From assembly GCA_965658025.1 (NCBI GenBank), contig CBFHQL010000005.1:62001-126000 (forward strand): a stretch of DNA of 64,000 nt. Reading direction: 5' to 3'. This document shows positions 8,457 to 17,764 of this stretch, piece after piece (within the stretch, counting starts at the first letter, position 1; the number at the start of each line of letters is the position of its first letter). The notes beneath the pieces were generated by a model. The model did no database searches and was not told the DNA's origin. It worked only from the letters and a program-made list of their open reading frames with translations. Both the position numbers and the translations under genes were made by a program. This stretch comes from UBA3537 sp965658025. GTDB taxonomy: Bacteria > Bacteroidota > Bacteroidia > Flavobacteriales > Flavobacteriaceae.

Positions 8457-11087
8457 ATGAGTATCCCATCAAAATATGATGCAACCAAGGTAGAACAAAA
8501 GTGGTATGACTACTGGATGAAACACCAATATTTTCATTCAAAACCAGACGAGAGAACGCCTTATACCATAGTCATTCCACCGCCCAATGTGACGGGTGTT
8601 TTGCACATGGGACATATGCTCAATAACACAATTCAAGATGTTTTGATTCGACGTGCTCGACTTCAAGGTAAAAATGCGTGTTGGGTACCCGGAACAGATC
8701 ATGCATCCATTGCAACAGAAGCCAAAGTAGTGGCCAAACTGAAAGAAAAAGGAATAGACAAGAATGATTTGACGCGCGAAGAGTTCATGAACCATGCTTG
8801 GGATTGGACCAACGAATATGGCGGTGTTATTTTGAATCAGCTCAAAAAATTGGGTTGTTCTTGCGACTGGAACCGTACAAAGTTTACGTTGGATGATGAC
8901 ATGAGTGCATCAGTTATTTCAGTATTTATTGATTTGTACAACAAAGGCCTGATTTACAGAGGGTTTCGAATGGTCAATTGGGATCCAAAAGCCCAAACCA
9001 CACTCTCAGATGAAGAAGTTATTTATGAAGAACGTCAGGGACATTTATATTACATTGAATATGCCATTGAAAATAGCGATGAACGTCTGACTATTGCCAC
9101 GACGAGACCTGAAACAATTCTGGGTGATTCGGCAATTTGCATCAATCCCAATGATGAACGTTTTACACATTTAAAAGGCAAAAAGGCCATTGTGCCCTTG
9201 TGCAACAGAGTGATTCCAATCATTGAAGATGAATACGTGGATGTCGAATTTGGCACAGGATGTCTCAAAGTTACACCTGCACATGACGAAAATGATAAAG
9301 TTTTGGGTGATAAGCATCAATTGGAAGTTATCGATATTTTTAATGCCGATGCCACACTGAATAGTTACGGATTGCACTACGAAGGAAAAGATCGTTTTGT
9401 GGTACGTAAAGAAATTTCTAAGGAATTGCAAACCAAAGGATATTTGGTAAAAACAGAACAACACATACACAAAGTAGGGACTTCTGAACGTACCAAAGTT
9501 GTGATTGAACCGCGCCTTTCCGATCAGTGGTTCCTCAAAATGGAAGAATTAGCTAAACCTGCTTTAGATGCTGTGCTCAAAGACGAAACAGTCAAGCTTT
9601 TCCCAAAAAAATTCAACAACACATACCGCCATTGGATGGAAAATATCCGCGACTGGAATATCTCTCGTCAATTGTTCTGGGGACAACGAATCCCTGCCTA
9701 TTATTATGGTGATGGTAAAGAGGATTTTGTTGTTGCACGGTCAAAAGAAGAAGCACTCAAATTAGCACAACAAAAAACAGATAATACTTCATTTCAACTC
9801 CACGATTTAAGACAAGATTCAGATGTTTTGGATACTTGGTTTTCGTCATGGCTTTGGCCCATCTCAGTTTTCGATGGCATCCGAAATCCTGATAACGAAG
9901 AAATTAATTATTATTATCCGACCAATGATTTGGTCACTGGCCCCGATATTTTGTTCTTTTGGGTGGCACGAATGATTGTGGCTGGGTTTGAATTTAATGC
10001 TGAAAAACCTTTTGAAAATGTTTATTTGACAGGTTTGGTACGCGACAAGCAACGCCGTAAAATGAGTAAATCATTAGGAAATTCTCCTGATGCTTTGCAG
10101 CTGATTGAACAATTTGGTGCCGATGGTGTTCGTGTAGGACTTCTTTTAAGTTCTGCAGCAGGTAACGATTTGTTGTTCGATGAAGCTTTGTGCCAGCAAG
10201 GAAAGGGGTTTGGTAATAAAATATGGAATGCTTTTCGTCTCATTGATGGGTGGGCGGTTGCTGAAATTGAACAGCCCGAATATGCATCAATTGCAATAGA
10301 TTGGTATACATCAAAATTCCAAAAAGTTCTTGAAGAAATCGAAGATCACTTTGGTAAATACCGCTTAAGTGACGCCCTTATGGCAATTTATAAATTGGTG
10401 TGGGATGATTTTTGTTCATGGTTGCTCGAAATGGTTAAACCTGCCTATGGAGCACCAATAGACAAAAAAACACATGCCAGTGTAGTGCATCTGCTGGAGC
10501 AAAATCTGAAGATTTTACACCCTTTTATGCCCTTTCTCACAGAAGAAATTTGGCACTTTTTGAAACCTCGAAATCCAGAAGAAGCCTTGATTGTTTCAAA
10601 ATGGCCTAAACAAGAGTCGTTTGATGTATCGCTTTTAACAGAATTTGATTTTGCGGCAGAAGTTATCACGGGTATAAGAAATGTACGCAAACAAAAGCAA
10701 ATTCCATTCAAAACTGCTGTCGAGCTTTATGTGATTAATAAGGCATCGTGCGCTGAAAATTTTGATGGATTGATTTCCAAACTTGGTAATATTTCTAATA
10801 TCAATTATACGGCATCTGCTGTAGAAAAAGCATTTTCTTTTCGTGTGGGTTCAAATGAGTATTTTTTAGTTGCCGACATGGCCATTGATCTTGAAGCTGA
10901 GGTTGCCAAATTGGAGGAAGAATTGGCATATACCAAAGGATTTTTAAACTCTGTTCAAAAGAAGTTGTCTAATGAACGTTTTGTTTCCAATGCCCCTGAA
11001 CAAGTGGTTGCTAGTGAAAAGAAAAAAGAAGCGGATGCTTTGGCTAAAATTGAAACCCTCGAAACAAGCTTAAAAAATTTAAGCTAA
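8457..11087 (+). CDS. valS: Valyl-tRNA synthetase
   Basis: A class I synthetase that charges tRNA-Val and edits threonyl adducts. The 876 residues include the HIGH motif as HMGH (residues 50-53) in PPPNVTGVLHMGH. A CP1 editing domain contains TTRPETILGDSAICINP. KMSKS is at residues 535-539. The anticodon-binding region carries RNVRKQKQIPFK, and a C-terminal coiled-coil tRNA arm covers roughly the last 65 residues (EVAKLEEELAYTKGFL). It is monocistronic and convergent with the acyl-CoA-binding protein gene, leaving only 3 bp between the stop codons. Confidence 0.98.
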   Translation: MSIPSKYDATKVEQKWYDYWMKHQYFHSKPDERTPYTIVIPPPNVTGVLHMGHMLNNTIQDVLIRRARLQGKNACWVPGTDHASIATEAKVVAKLKEKGIDKNDLTREEFMNHAWDWTNEYGGVILNQLKKLGCSCDWNRTKFTLDDDMSASVISVFIDLYNKGLIYRGFRMVNWDPKAQTTLSDEEVIYEERQGHLYYIEYAIENSDERLTIATTRPETILGDSAICINPNDERFTHLKGKKAIVPLCNRVIPIIEDEYVDVEFGTGCLKVTPAHDENDKVLGDKHQLEVIDIFNADATLNSYGLHYEGKDRFVVRKEISKELQTKGYLVKTEQHIHKVGTSERTKVVIEPRLSDQWFLKMEELAKPALDAVLKDETVKLFPKKFNNTYRHWMENIRDWNISRQLFWGQRIPAYYYGDGKEDFVVARSKEEALKLAQQKTDNTSFQLHDLRQDSDVLDTWFSSWLWPISVFDGIRNPDNEEINYYYPTNDLVTGPDILFFWVARMIVAGFEFNAEKPFENVYLTGLVRDKQRRKMSKSLGNSPDALQLIEQFGADGVRVGLLLSSAAGNDLLFDEALCQQGKGFGNKIWNAFRLIDGWAVAEIEQPEYASIAIDWYTSKFQKVLEEIEDHFGKYRLSDALMAIYKLVWDDFCSWLLEMVKPAYGAPIDKKTHASVVHLLEQNLKILHPFMPFLTEEIWHFLKPRNPEEALIVSKWPKQESFDVSLLTEFDFAAEVITGIRNVRKQKQIPFKTAVELYVINKASCAENFDGLISKLGNISNINYTASAVEKAFSFRVGSNEYFLVADMAIDLEAEVAKLEEELAYTKGFLNSVQKKLSNERFVSNAPEQVVASEKKKEADALAKIETLETSLKNLS

Positions 11088-11090
11088 GAT

Positions 11091-11357
11091 TTACTTTCTG
11101 TACATTAAATACTCTTTTGCGAGTTCGATGTAGCGTTTTTTTGCTTCATCTTGAGAGATGTTTTCAACTTGAAAAAGTGCATTTGTTTTAAAGGCGTTTA
11201 TGATGGCTTTGCTGCTGCTAGGACGCGAATAATCATTAGTTGCCTTTTTATAAAAAGCATACAACTTCAAAAGGGTATCGGCAGGAAAAGGTTCTTTGTG
11301 ATCGCTTATGCTTTCCACTGCAGCTCGAAATTCTTTATCTAATTCGTCTTTTATCAT
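11091..11357 (-). CDS. Acyl-CoA-binding protein (ACBP)
   Basis: A small cytosolic protein of 88 residues, predicted to form the four-helix ACBP bundle that binds long-chain acyl-CoA thioesters. The family signature is visible in LDKEFRAAVESISDH, the LKLYAFYKKATND helix and the C-terminal AKKRYIELAKEYL. I start it at the ATG at 11357, which lies one base after the psd stop (TAAGATG), rather than the codon at 11387 inside psd. It is last in the rsfS-ftsH-LUD-cdsA-psd unit, so acyl-CoA binding is probably tied to phospholipid synthesis. ACBP is mostly eukaryotic and found in only some bacteria. Confidence 0.85.
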   Translation of the reverse strand: MIKDELDKEFRAAVESISDHKEPFPADTLLKLYAFYKKATNDYSRPSSSKAIINAFKTNALFQVENISQDEAKKRYIELAKEYLMYRK

Positions 11358-11358
11358 C

Positions 11359-12006
11359 TTAAAGCTCTGCGATGATGCTTTCACCACCTTTTACTTTTTG
11401 GTTAAGTTTTACTTTAAGTTTGGTGTTCAAAGGTAAAAATAAATCTACTCTCGAACCAAATTTAATAAATCCAGCATCACTTCCTTGAACAACATTCTGG
11501 TCTTTTTTGGCATAATTTACAATTCTTCGAGCCAGTGCGCCAGCTATTTGACGATAGAGTACTTTTCCAAAAGTAGCATTTTCTACAACGACAGTTGTGC
11601 GCTCATTTTCTTCACTTGATTTTGGATGCCATGCAACCAAATATTTACCAGGATGGTACTTACTAAAAAGCACTTTTCCACCTATTGGATAGCGTGTTAC
11701 ATGTACATTGATTGGGGACATAAAAACACTTACTTGAAGGCGTTTATCTTTGAAATATTCTGGTTCCTCGACCTCTTCAATAACAACTACTTTTCCATCA
11801 ACTGGAGAGATTACATGCTCATCATTGTGCTGCGTGTGTCTTTTTGGGTTTCTAAAAAATTGTAGAATTAGAATAAAGAAAATCAATAATCCGATTTGTA
11901 GTGTTTTAACCAACCATGGGATTTCTATTAGATCAATGATTAAAAATAAACTACCTACAATGAGCAGTGTAATAAAAATGATTTTTTGGCCTTCTTTATG
12001 AAACAT
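11359..12006 (-). CDS. psd: Phosphatidylserine decarboxylase proenzyme
   Basis: Makes phosphatidylethanolamine by decarboxylating phosphatidylserine at the inner membrane. It is a short-form enzyme of 215 residues with two N-terminal hydrophobic segments (about 8-26 and 31-50). Motifs seen are VISPVDGKVV, FMSPINVHVTRYP, and the self-cleavage site FGSRVD, where Gly184-Ser185 would split to give the pyruvoyl group. The ATG lies inside cdsA (11-bp overlap), so lipid-head-group synthesis genes are coupled. Confidence 0.93.
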   Translation of the reverse strand: MFHKEGQKIIFITLLIVGSLFLIIDLIEIPWLVKTLQIGLLIFFILILQFFRNPKRHTQHNDEHVISPVDGKVVVIEEVEEPEYFKDKRLQVSVFMSPINVHVTRYPIGGKVLFSKYHPGKYLVAWHPKSSEENERTTVVVENATFGKVLYRQIAGALARRIVNYAKKDQNVVQGSDAGFIKFGSRVDLFLPLNTKLKVKLNQKVKGGESIIAEL

Positions 12007-12817
12007 AATTTAATATTCTTAAAAATAAATAGATAAATGGTGCAACAAATATAGCACTATCCAATCGGTCTAAAAGACCACCATGTCCTGGTATAAGGGT
12101 TCCGCTATCTTTGACTTCTGCTTGACGTTTGTATTTGGACTCAATAAGGTCACCTATTGTGCCAAAAACACTAACGATTACACTCAAAATCAACCATTTA
12201 GAAAACAATACATTTTGATTAACTTCAAAAATAATATATCCTCCTATGGCTGAAAAAAATACTCCACCAAGAAACCCCTCAACAGTCTTTTTAGGTGAAA
12301 CACTTTCAAATAGTTTTTGCTTTCCAAAGTTTTTTCCAACTAGGTATGCAAAACTGTCATTGATCCAAATCAATACAAAAACACCTATGATATTTTTTGG
12401 GCTATACGCACCAAAATTATTGGCAATGAGCAACAAAAACAGAATTCCGCTACTGATATAAAATGTTGTGTTGATGTATCGGTTTGTGAGAAGTTTTGGT
12501 AAACTTTTACTTGAAAACAAATCGCGAATCAAAAAGAGTAAAACAAAAATGCTAACCACATGAAGAATTTGGGTCACTTCGTCTAAACCATTAATATTTA
12601 CTGTTATAACATCCCAAAAAGCAAATGTTCCGTACAAGATCGAAAATATTAAATAAGATAATATGTTGCGCTGTTCTATGAGTTGGTTGAACTCTTTTAG
12701 GCAGATTAGCCCAAAAACAAAGAATAATGCTGTGAGTGCATACTGGTGTTGTGCACAGAGCACCAAAATAGTGACAAATAATGCTCCAAATATTAATCTT
12801 GTAGTGAGTTCCTTCAA
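11996..12817 (-). CDS. cdsA: Phosphatidate cytidylyltransferase
   Basis: An integral membrane enzyme that makes CDP-diacylglycerol from phosphatidate and CTP. The 273 residues are mostly hydrophobic with about eight membrane segments. The family signature near the C terminus is seen as ESKYKRQAEVKDSGTLIPG followed by HGGLLDRLDS, and SFAYLVGKNFGKQKL is also characteristic. It follows the LUD gene by 7 bp and overlaps psd. Confidence 0.95.
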   Translation of the reverse strand: MKELTTRLIFGALFVTILVLCAQHQYALTALFFVFGLICLKEFNQLIEQRNILSYLIFSILYGTFAFWDVITVNINGLDEVTQILHVVSIFVLLFLIRDLFSSKSLPKLLTNRYINTTFYISSGILFLLLIANNFGAYSPKNIIGVFVLIWINDSFAYLVGKNFGKQKLFESVSPKKTVEGFLGGVFFSAIGGYIIFEVNQNVLFSKWLILSVIVSVFGTIGDLIESKYKRQAEVKDSGTLIPGHGGLLDRLDSAIFVAPFIYLFLRILNYVS

Positions 12818-12824
12818 AATAGTG

Positions 12825-13433
12825 TTATAAATCTTCTAAAAGTAGTAGGTATAAGTTTTTGGAACTACTACCATAGCTCAAAAAATTATCGTCATCAACA
12901 ACTTTAAAGTGTTTTATGGTTGTAATATTCGTGGGGATGTTTTTTTTGTTTTTTGCTTTTATGCAGTGAAGCCCTTCACCTATCGTTTGAACTATTTGAC
13001 TTGTTGTTGCAAATACGATAAAGTTTTTGGGTAATTCGTTAAGTTTTTTTTCGGCGATTTGATTGGAGGAAATTAGTAGAGAACCATCATTGGCAATCAG
13101 ATATTCGCATGTGGTAAAGAAAAAATGTCCTTTCTTCGTACTGCTTGTGGTTTCCCAATTAAAATCCTTAAACTTTTCCTTGAGTTTTGCATTCAATATT
13201 AAAGCCATTTTATCGCTCCAATTGTTTTCATCTAAAATTTGATGCAGGAATACGTAGGCCTCATCTAAAGTTTCACAATAAAGAAATTTACCTCCATTTT
13301 CGTTGAATTTTATTGTGAAAGATTCATCAATTGGAGTGTCTTTTTTGGGTAAAAACTTACTATCACCCTCATCCTCTGGGTGTTTTTTATCAGATTTTGA
13401 TATAGAACCAAATATTTTTCGAAATACACTCAT
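12825..13433 (-). CDS. LUD-domain protein (LutC-like)
   Basis: A 202-residue protein with a LUD (lactate utilisation) domain, seen as FTTCEYLIANDGSLLISSN, then PKNFIVFATTSQIVQTIGEGL and a terminal LYLLLLEDL. Canonical LutB/LutC proteins help oxidise lactate. This single-domain form sits between ftsH and cdsA with no other lut genes, so a role in lactate use is not supported. The N-terminal 45 residues are charged and probably flexible. A membrane-biogenesis or protease-related role is only an inference from position. Confidence 0.75.
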   Translation of the reverse strand: MSVFRKIFGSISKSDKKHPEDEGDSKFLPKKDTPIDESFTIKFNENGGKFLYCETLDEAYVFLHQILDENNWSDKMALILNAKLKEKFKDFNWETTSSTKKGHFFFTTCEYLIANDGSLLISSNQIAEKKLNELPKNFIVFATTSQIVQTIGEGLHCIKAKNKKNIPTNITTIKHFKVVDDDNFLSYGSSSKNLYLLLLEDL

Positions 13434-13515
13434 TTTTTAAACAAAGGATGTCGGTTTACAGCGAACCAAAGATAAAAAAATTAAAGCTCCCTTTAGTTTA
13501 AAATAACATGATTTT

Positions 13516-15468
13516 TTACTCTTCTTCGCCTTCGCTATTAGAAACAGAATTTTCTTCTTTTTTAGAATCAAAATGTCTTCTACCAAAAATTGTCTCCAAA
13601 TTATCTTTGAATATGACTTCATCTTTGAGTAAAACTTCTGCGAGTTCTATGAGTTTATCTTTGTGTTTTTCGAGCAATGCAATGGCACGTTGATACTGTT
13701 CTTCTACAATATCAGAAATCTCTTTATCGATGAGTTCTGCGGTCTGTTCGCTGTAAGGTTTTGTAAACCCATACTCATTTTGGCCCGAAGAATCGTAGTA
13801 CGTCAAGTTTCCGATTTTATCGCTCAAACCATATACGGTTACCATGGCCCGTGCTTGTTTGGTCACTTTTTCTAAGTCGCTCAAGGCACCTGTTGATATT
13901 TTATTGAAAATCACTTTCTCTGCAGCTCGGCCGCCAAGCGCTGCACACATTTCATCCAACATTTGTTCTGGGCGAACAATAAGGCGTTCTTCGGGCAGGT
14001 ACCATGCCGCACCAAGTGAACGGCCACGAGGAACAATCGTCACTTTGACAAGTGGGGCTGCGTGTTCTAGCATCCAACTAACCGTCGCATGACCGGCCTC
14101 GTGAAAAGCAACTGCCTTTTTCTCCTCAGGAGTGATGATTTTATTTTTCTTTTCTAATCCACCAATAATTCGGTCCACTGCATCAAGAAAATCTTGTTTT
14201 TCTACTGCTTTTTTGTCGTTTCTAGCGGCAATCAGTGCTGCTTCGTTGCATACATTGGCAATATCAGCACCAGAAAAACCGGGCGTTTGTTTTGATAGAA
14301 AATCGGTGTCTAAATCTTTAGCTTTTTTCAAAGGTTTTAGGTGAACCTCGAAAATTTCTTTTCGTTCTCGGATATCAGGTAAATCAACATAAATTTGACG
14401 ATCAAAACGTCCAGCGCGCATAAGGGCTTTATCCAAAACATCTGCTCTGTTGGTGGCAGCCAAAACAATCACATTAGTATTTGACCCAAAACCATCCATT
14501 TCTGTTAATAATTGGTTGAGTGTGTTTTCGCGTTCATCATTAGATCCAGAGAAATTACTCTTGCCACGAGCACGTCCAATAGCATCAATTTCATCAATAA
14601 ATATGATTGATGGTGATTTTTCTTTAGCTTGTTTAAATAAATCACGAACTCTCGAAGCACCTACACCAACAAACATTTCTACGAAATCTGAACCTGATAA
14701 AGAGAAAAATGGTGCTTTTGCTTCGCCAGCAACCGCTTTGGCCAAAAGCGTTTTTCCTGTTCCTGGAGGCCCCACAAGTAAGGCGCCTTTTGGGATTTTC
14801 CCTCCTAGGGCCGTGTATTTCTCAGGGTTTTTTAAGAAATCTACAATCTCTTGAACCTCTTCTTTTGCACCTTCCAGTCCAGCAACATCTTCAAAAGTAG
14901 TTTTGGTCTCCAATTTTTCGTCAAAAAGTTTTGCTTTAGATTTCCCAATATTGAAAATCTGTCCGCCACCACCAGGGCCACCGCCACCAGACATTCTGCG
15001 CATAATAAATATCCATACGCCAATGATGACTACAAATGGAATGATGGATAACAAAATTTCTCCAAAAGCATTGTTTTCTGTTCTAAAGTTGAGTTCTGTG
15101 TCCAAATCACGTTCGATGATGGTATCTTCGAGTTGTTTTTGAAATAACTGAATATCACCAAATTCAAACTTATAATTGGGTGATGTGCCTAGTGGAATGA
15201 GTTGTTGCGTTTGTGTTTTGCTGTGTATTTCTTTTTTGACTGCTTTGTCTGTAAGGTAGACAAGTGCTTCACGGCTGTTTACAATTTCAACCTTTTGAAC
15301 ATCGCCATCTTTTAGGAATTTAAAAAATTTGGATGGTGTGGTCGTTTGACCATTTGTAGGGCCTATTCCACCAGAGAAAAAATTAAACATGATAAATAAA
15401 CCAATAGCGATTCCGTACACCCAATAGGCGTTAAATTTAAATGGTTTAGGATTTTTATCTTTTGACAT
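13516..15468 (-). CDS. ftsH: ATP-dependent zinc metalloprotease FtsH
   Basis: A membrane-anchored hexameric AAA protease that degrades misfolded membrane proteins and regulatory proteins. The 650 residues have membrane segments at about 14-31 and 137-156 flanking a periplasmic FtsH-extracellular domain, then a Gly-rich linker. Walker A is GPPGTGKT (233-240), Walker B is FIDEID (290-295), and the zinc site is HEAGH (456-460). The C-terminal tail is acidic. It starts 10 bp after rsfS. Confidence 0.98.
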   Translation of the reverse strand: MSKDKNPKPFKFNAYWVYGIAIGLFIMFNFFSGGIGPTNGQTTTPSKFFKFLKDGDVQKVEIVNSREALVYLTDKAVKKEIHSKTQTQQLIPLGTSPNYKFEFGDIQLFQKQLEDTIIERDLDTELNFRTENNAFGEILLSIIPFVVIIGVWIFIMRRMSGGGGPGGGGQIFNIGKSKAKLFDEKLETKTTFEDVAGLEGAKEEVQEIVDFLKNPEKYTALGGKIPKGALLVGPPGTGKTLLAKAVAGEAKAPFFSLSGSDFVEMFVGVGASRVRDLFKQAKEKSPSIIFIDEIDAIGRARGKSNFSGSNDERENTLNQLLTEMDGFGSNTNVIVLAATNRADVLDKALMRAGRFDRQIYVDLPDIRERKEIFEVHLKPLKKAKDLDTDFLSKQTPGFSGADIANVCNEAALIAARNDKKAVEKQDFLDAVDRIIGGLEKKNKIITPEEKKAVAFHEAGHATVSWMLEHAAPLVKVTIVPRGRSLGAAWYLPEERLIVRPEQMLDEMCAALGGRAAEKVIFNKISTGALSDLEKVTKQARAMVTVYGLSDKIGNLTYYDSSGQNEYGFTKPYSEQTAELIDKEISDIVEEQYQRAIALLEKHKDKLIELAEVLLKDEVIFKDNLETIFGRRHFDSKKEENSVSNSEGEEE

Positions 15469-15478
15469 AAATAATGTT

Positions 15479-15850
15479 TTAGTAGCTTGTTTCTATTTCA
15501 GTAATTTTTGCATCGCCCCATAGATTTTCAATGGCATAGTATTCTCTTTTATGTTTTTGGAACACATGAACCACTACATTGATGTAATCTATCAGAACCC
15601 ATTCCGCATTTTCTGCACCTTCTATTTGGTAGGGTTTTTCATGAGCACTTTTACTTACTTTTTTTTGAATCGAATTGACAATTGCATTTACTTGTGTATT
15701 GGAATTTCCATCGCAAATTACGAAGTAGTCACATACCGAATTTTCTATGGATCTCAAATCTAATATGCTAATGTTTTGGCCTTTTACGTCCTCAATACCA
15801 GCAATAATTAGGGTGATGAGTTCGTCTGGGTCAGAAATGTGTTTTGTCAT
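15479..15850 (-). CDS. rsfS: Ribosomal silencing factor RsfS
   Basis: Binds ribosomal protein uL14 and blocks subunit joining when growth slows. The 123 residues cover the whole RsfS/Iojap fold, with ILDLRSIENSVCDYFVICDGNSNTQ, then ISKS-type KKVSKSAHEKPY and EWVLIDYINVVVHVFQ. It is the first gene of the rsfS-ftsH-LUD-cdsA-psd-ACBP unit and is divergent from birA. Confidence 0.95.
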   Translation of the reverse strand: MTKHISDPDELITLIIAGIEDVKGQNISILDLRSIENSVCDYFVICDGNSNTQVNAIVNSIQKKVSKSAHEKPYQIEGAENAEWVLIDYINVVVHVFQKHKREYYAIENLWGDAKITEIETSY

Positions 15851-15867
15851 ATATTCGTATTACTTTG

Positions 15868-15875
15868 CAAATTTA
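15868..15875 (-). promoter_or_regulatory. -7 promoter element (TAAATTTG) for the rsfS-ftsH operon
   Basis: A perfect TAnnTTTG match ending 17 nt before the rsfS ATG. It is the only strong candidate found for the six-gene unit reaching to 11091. Confidence 0.55.
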
Positions 15876-15942
15876 TTATTTTTTTAGGTCTAATTGCGTT
15901 ATATTATCTTAATAATATTATAATTTACACATAAATTCGCTC

Positions 15943-16662
15943 ATGCAAATCATCAAACTCAATGCCATTGATTCCACAAACCGCTATTTACGCGACTTAG
16001 TGTCCGAAATACCATTGGAAGATTTTGCTGTTGTTGTTGCCAAATACCAAACACATGGGCGTGGACAAAGAACGACTAATTGGCAGTCAGAAAAAGATAA
16101 AAATTTGATAATCAGTGTGTTAAAAAAAGATATTAGCATTAATATTAAACATCAATTTTTATTAAGTATTGCAGTTTCGTTGGCTCTTTATAAAACCTTA
16201 GAGGCGTTTCAAATTCCAAATCTTTCGATAAAATGGCCAAACGACATTTTGTCACGACAAGACAAAATTGCGGGGATTCTTATTGAATTGGTGACAAAAA
16301 AAAATAAAATTGACCATGCCATCATTGGTATTGGTCTTAATGTGAATCAAATTGAATTTGATCAACTTCCTAAAGCGTCATCTTTAAAAAAAATCACAGG
16401 GATTCATTACGATTTGGATGAGTTGTTGTACAAATTATTAGAAAATTTGAAGAACTTTCTCAATACTAATGACCATGAGCAGTTGTGGAATTCGTATGAG
16501 CAGTTTTTGTTTAGAAAAGACAAGCCCTCCACATTTGTAGACACAAAAAATGTTTCTTTTTCAGGTATAATCCAAGGTGTTTCCAAAGGAGGAAAACTTA
16601 GAGTTAAGACCGAATATTCTGTTGAAGAATTTGATTTGAAATCGATTCAGTTACTATACTAA
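15943..16662 (+). CDS. birA: Biotin--[acetyl-CoA-carboxylase] ligase
   Basis: Activates biotin with ATP and attaches it to biotin carboxyl carrier proteins. The 239 residues contain only the catalytic and C-terminal domains and no N-terminal helix-turn-helix, so it is a class I ligase without repressor function. Motifs seen are TNRYLRDL, the biotinyl-AMP loop GRGQRTTNW, SIKWPNDIL with the active-site Lys, and GIGLNVNQ. Its stop shares 4 bp with the convergent SRPBCC gene. Confidence 0.93.
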   Translation: MQIIKLNAIDSTNRYLRDLVSEIPLEDFAVVVAKYQTHGRGQRTTNWQSEKDKNLIISVLKKDISINIKHQFLLSIAVSLALYKTLEAFQIPNLSIKWPNDILSRQDKIAGILIELVTKKNKIDHAIIGIGLNVNQIEFDQLPKASSLKKITGIHYDLDELLYKLLENLKNFLNTNDHEQLWNSYEQFLFRKDKPSTFVDTKNVSFSGIIQGVSKGGKLRVKTEYSVEEFDLKSIQLLY

Positions 16663-17054
16663 ATAGATTTAGGAATATTTACCGCGAGGGTTTCAATAAA
16701 TTTTGAAATAGGCCCTTTAATCATCATCGCCATCATGGGATTAAAATCGCCCGAAAATGCCAATTGCACTTCACTTTGATCTTCAGCTGTTGCATTAATA
16801 TTGGCTTGAAGTGAAAAATCCAATTTACCTCCAGCGGCACCAAGTGTGATGCGGTTTGGTGGATTTACTTCCTTTTTTTGCAAAACAATTTCAGGCATTC
16901 CGCTGAGCGCAAAAATAAATTTATCATTTTCTAACACTTCAAATTTGCTGATGTTTTCGGGCATCAAAGTCTCAAAGTTTTTTATGTCCGAAAGGAAGTT
17001 AAAAACGTGTTCAGCCGATTTGGAGATGGTGATTTTTGGTGATTCTAAATTCAT
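16659..17054 (-). CDS. SRPBCC-fold (START-like) protein
   Basis: A 131-residue soluble protein predicted to adopt the SRPBCC helix-grip fold that forms a deep hydrophobic ligand pocket. It begins with the usual SAEHVFNFLSDIKNFETLMPE and ends in the long C-terminal helix FIETLAVNIPKSI. The ligand is unknown. It lies 9 bp downstream of pyrE and is likely co-transcribed with it. The stop codon overlaps the birA stop tail to tail. Confidence 0.78.
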   Translation of the reverse strand: MNLESPKITISKSAEHVFNFLSDIKNFETLMPENISKFEVLENDKFIFALSGMPEIVLQKKEVNPPNRITLGAAGGKLDFSLQANINATAEDQSEVQLAFSGDFNPMMAMMIKGPISKFIETLAVNIPKSI

Positions 17055-17063
17055 ATCAAAAAA

Positions 17064-17705
17064 TTATTTTGCCCACTGGGCTGGATTTGCATTCCATTTG
17101 GAAAGAATTTCTAATTCTTTTTCGTTGATAAAGCCTGTGTCTAAGGCTTGTTCCAATAGACTTTCGTAATTGCTTAGGGTGTATAAATTTATTCCTTTTT
17201 CAGAAAAATTTTCTTTTGAAACTTGAAAACCATAACTAAATATCGCCACCATACCTTTTACCGTTGCACCTGCAGTTTCAAGCGCTTCAACGGCGGCTAA
17301 ACTACTTTTTCCAGTGCTAATAAGATCTTCGATCACCACCACATTTTGCCCTTTTTCCAAATGGCCTTCAATCTGATTTTTGCGTCCGTGTTTTTTGGCC
17401 TCTGGCCGTACATAAACAAAGGGTAATCCAAGAACTTCTGCCACTAATGCGCCAATTCCAATTGCACCAGTAGCAACGCCCGCAATGACATCGGGTTTTC
17501 CAAATGCTTGTTCTAAGTTTTTGGCCATCTCATTTTTTATGTAATTTCTCATCACAGGATATGAAAGCACCATTCTGTTGTCGCAGTATATAGGCGATTT
17601 CCATCCAGATGCCCAATGAAATGGATCTTTAGGGCTTAGTTTTATGGCATTAATCTGAAGTAATACTTCGGCTGTTTTTTTGGCGGTATTTTTGTTGAAA
17701 ATCAT
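17064..17705 (-). CDS. pyrE: Orotate phosphoribosyltransferase
   Basis: Transfers phosphoribose from PRPP to orotate to make OMP in pyrimidine synthesis. The 213 residues carry the PRPP-binding motif VVVIEDLISTGKS and the orotate-binding stretch FHWASGWKSPIYCDNR near the N terminus. A perfect TAnnTTTG element ends only 4 nt before the ATG, so the transcript may have almost no 5' leader. Confidence 0.95.
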   Translation of the reverse strand: MIFNKNTAKKTAEVLLQINAIKLSPKDPFHWASGWKSPIYCDNRMVLSYPVMRNYIKNEMAKNLEQAFGKPDVIAGVATGAIGIGALVAEVLGLPFVYVRPEAKKHGRKNQIEGHLEKGQNVVVIEDLISTGKSSLAAVEALETAGATVKGMVAIFSYGFQVSKENFSEKGINLYTLSNYESLLEQALDTGFINEKELEILSKWNANPAQWAK

Positions 17706-17709
17706 GAGC

Positions 17710-17717
17710 CAAAATTA
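17710..17717 (-). promoter_or_regulatory. Possible -7 element (TAATTTTG) abutting the pyrE start
   Basis: A perfect TAnnTTTG match separated from the pyrE ATG by 4 nt. If real, it implies a leaderless or nearly leaderless mRNA. No -33 TTG is seen, so chance in AT-rich DNA is possible. Confidence 0.35.
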
Positions 17718-17764
17718 TTAAAAAATACTACATTTACTCCAGTTTAATTTGTTTTTAATTAACA

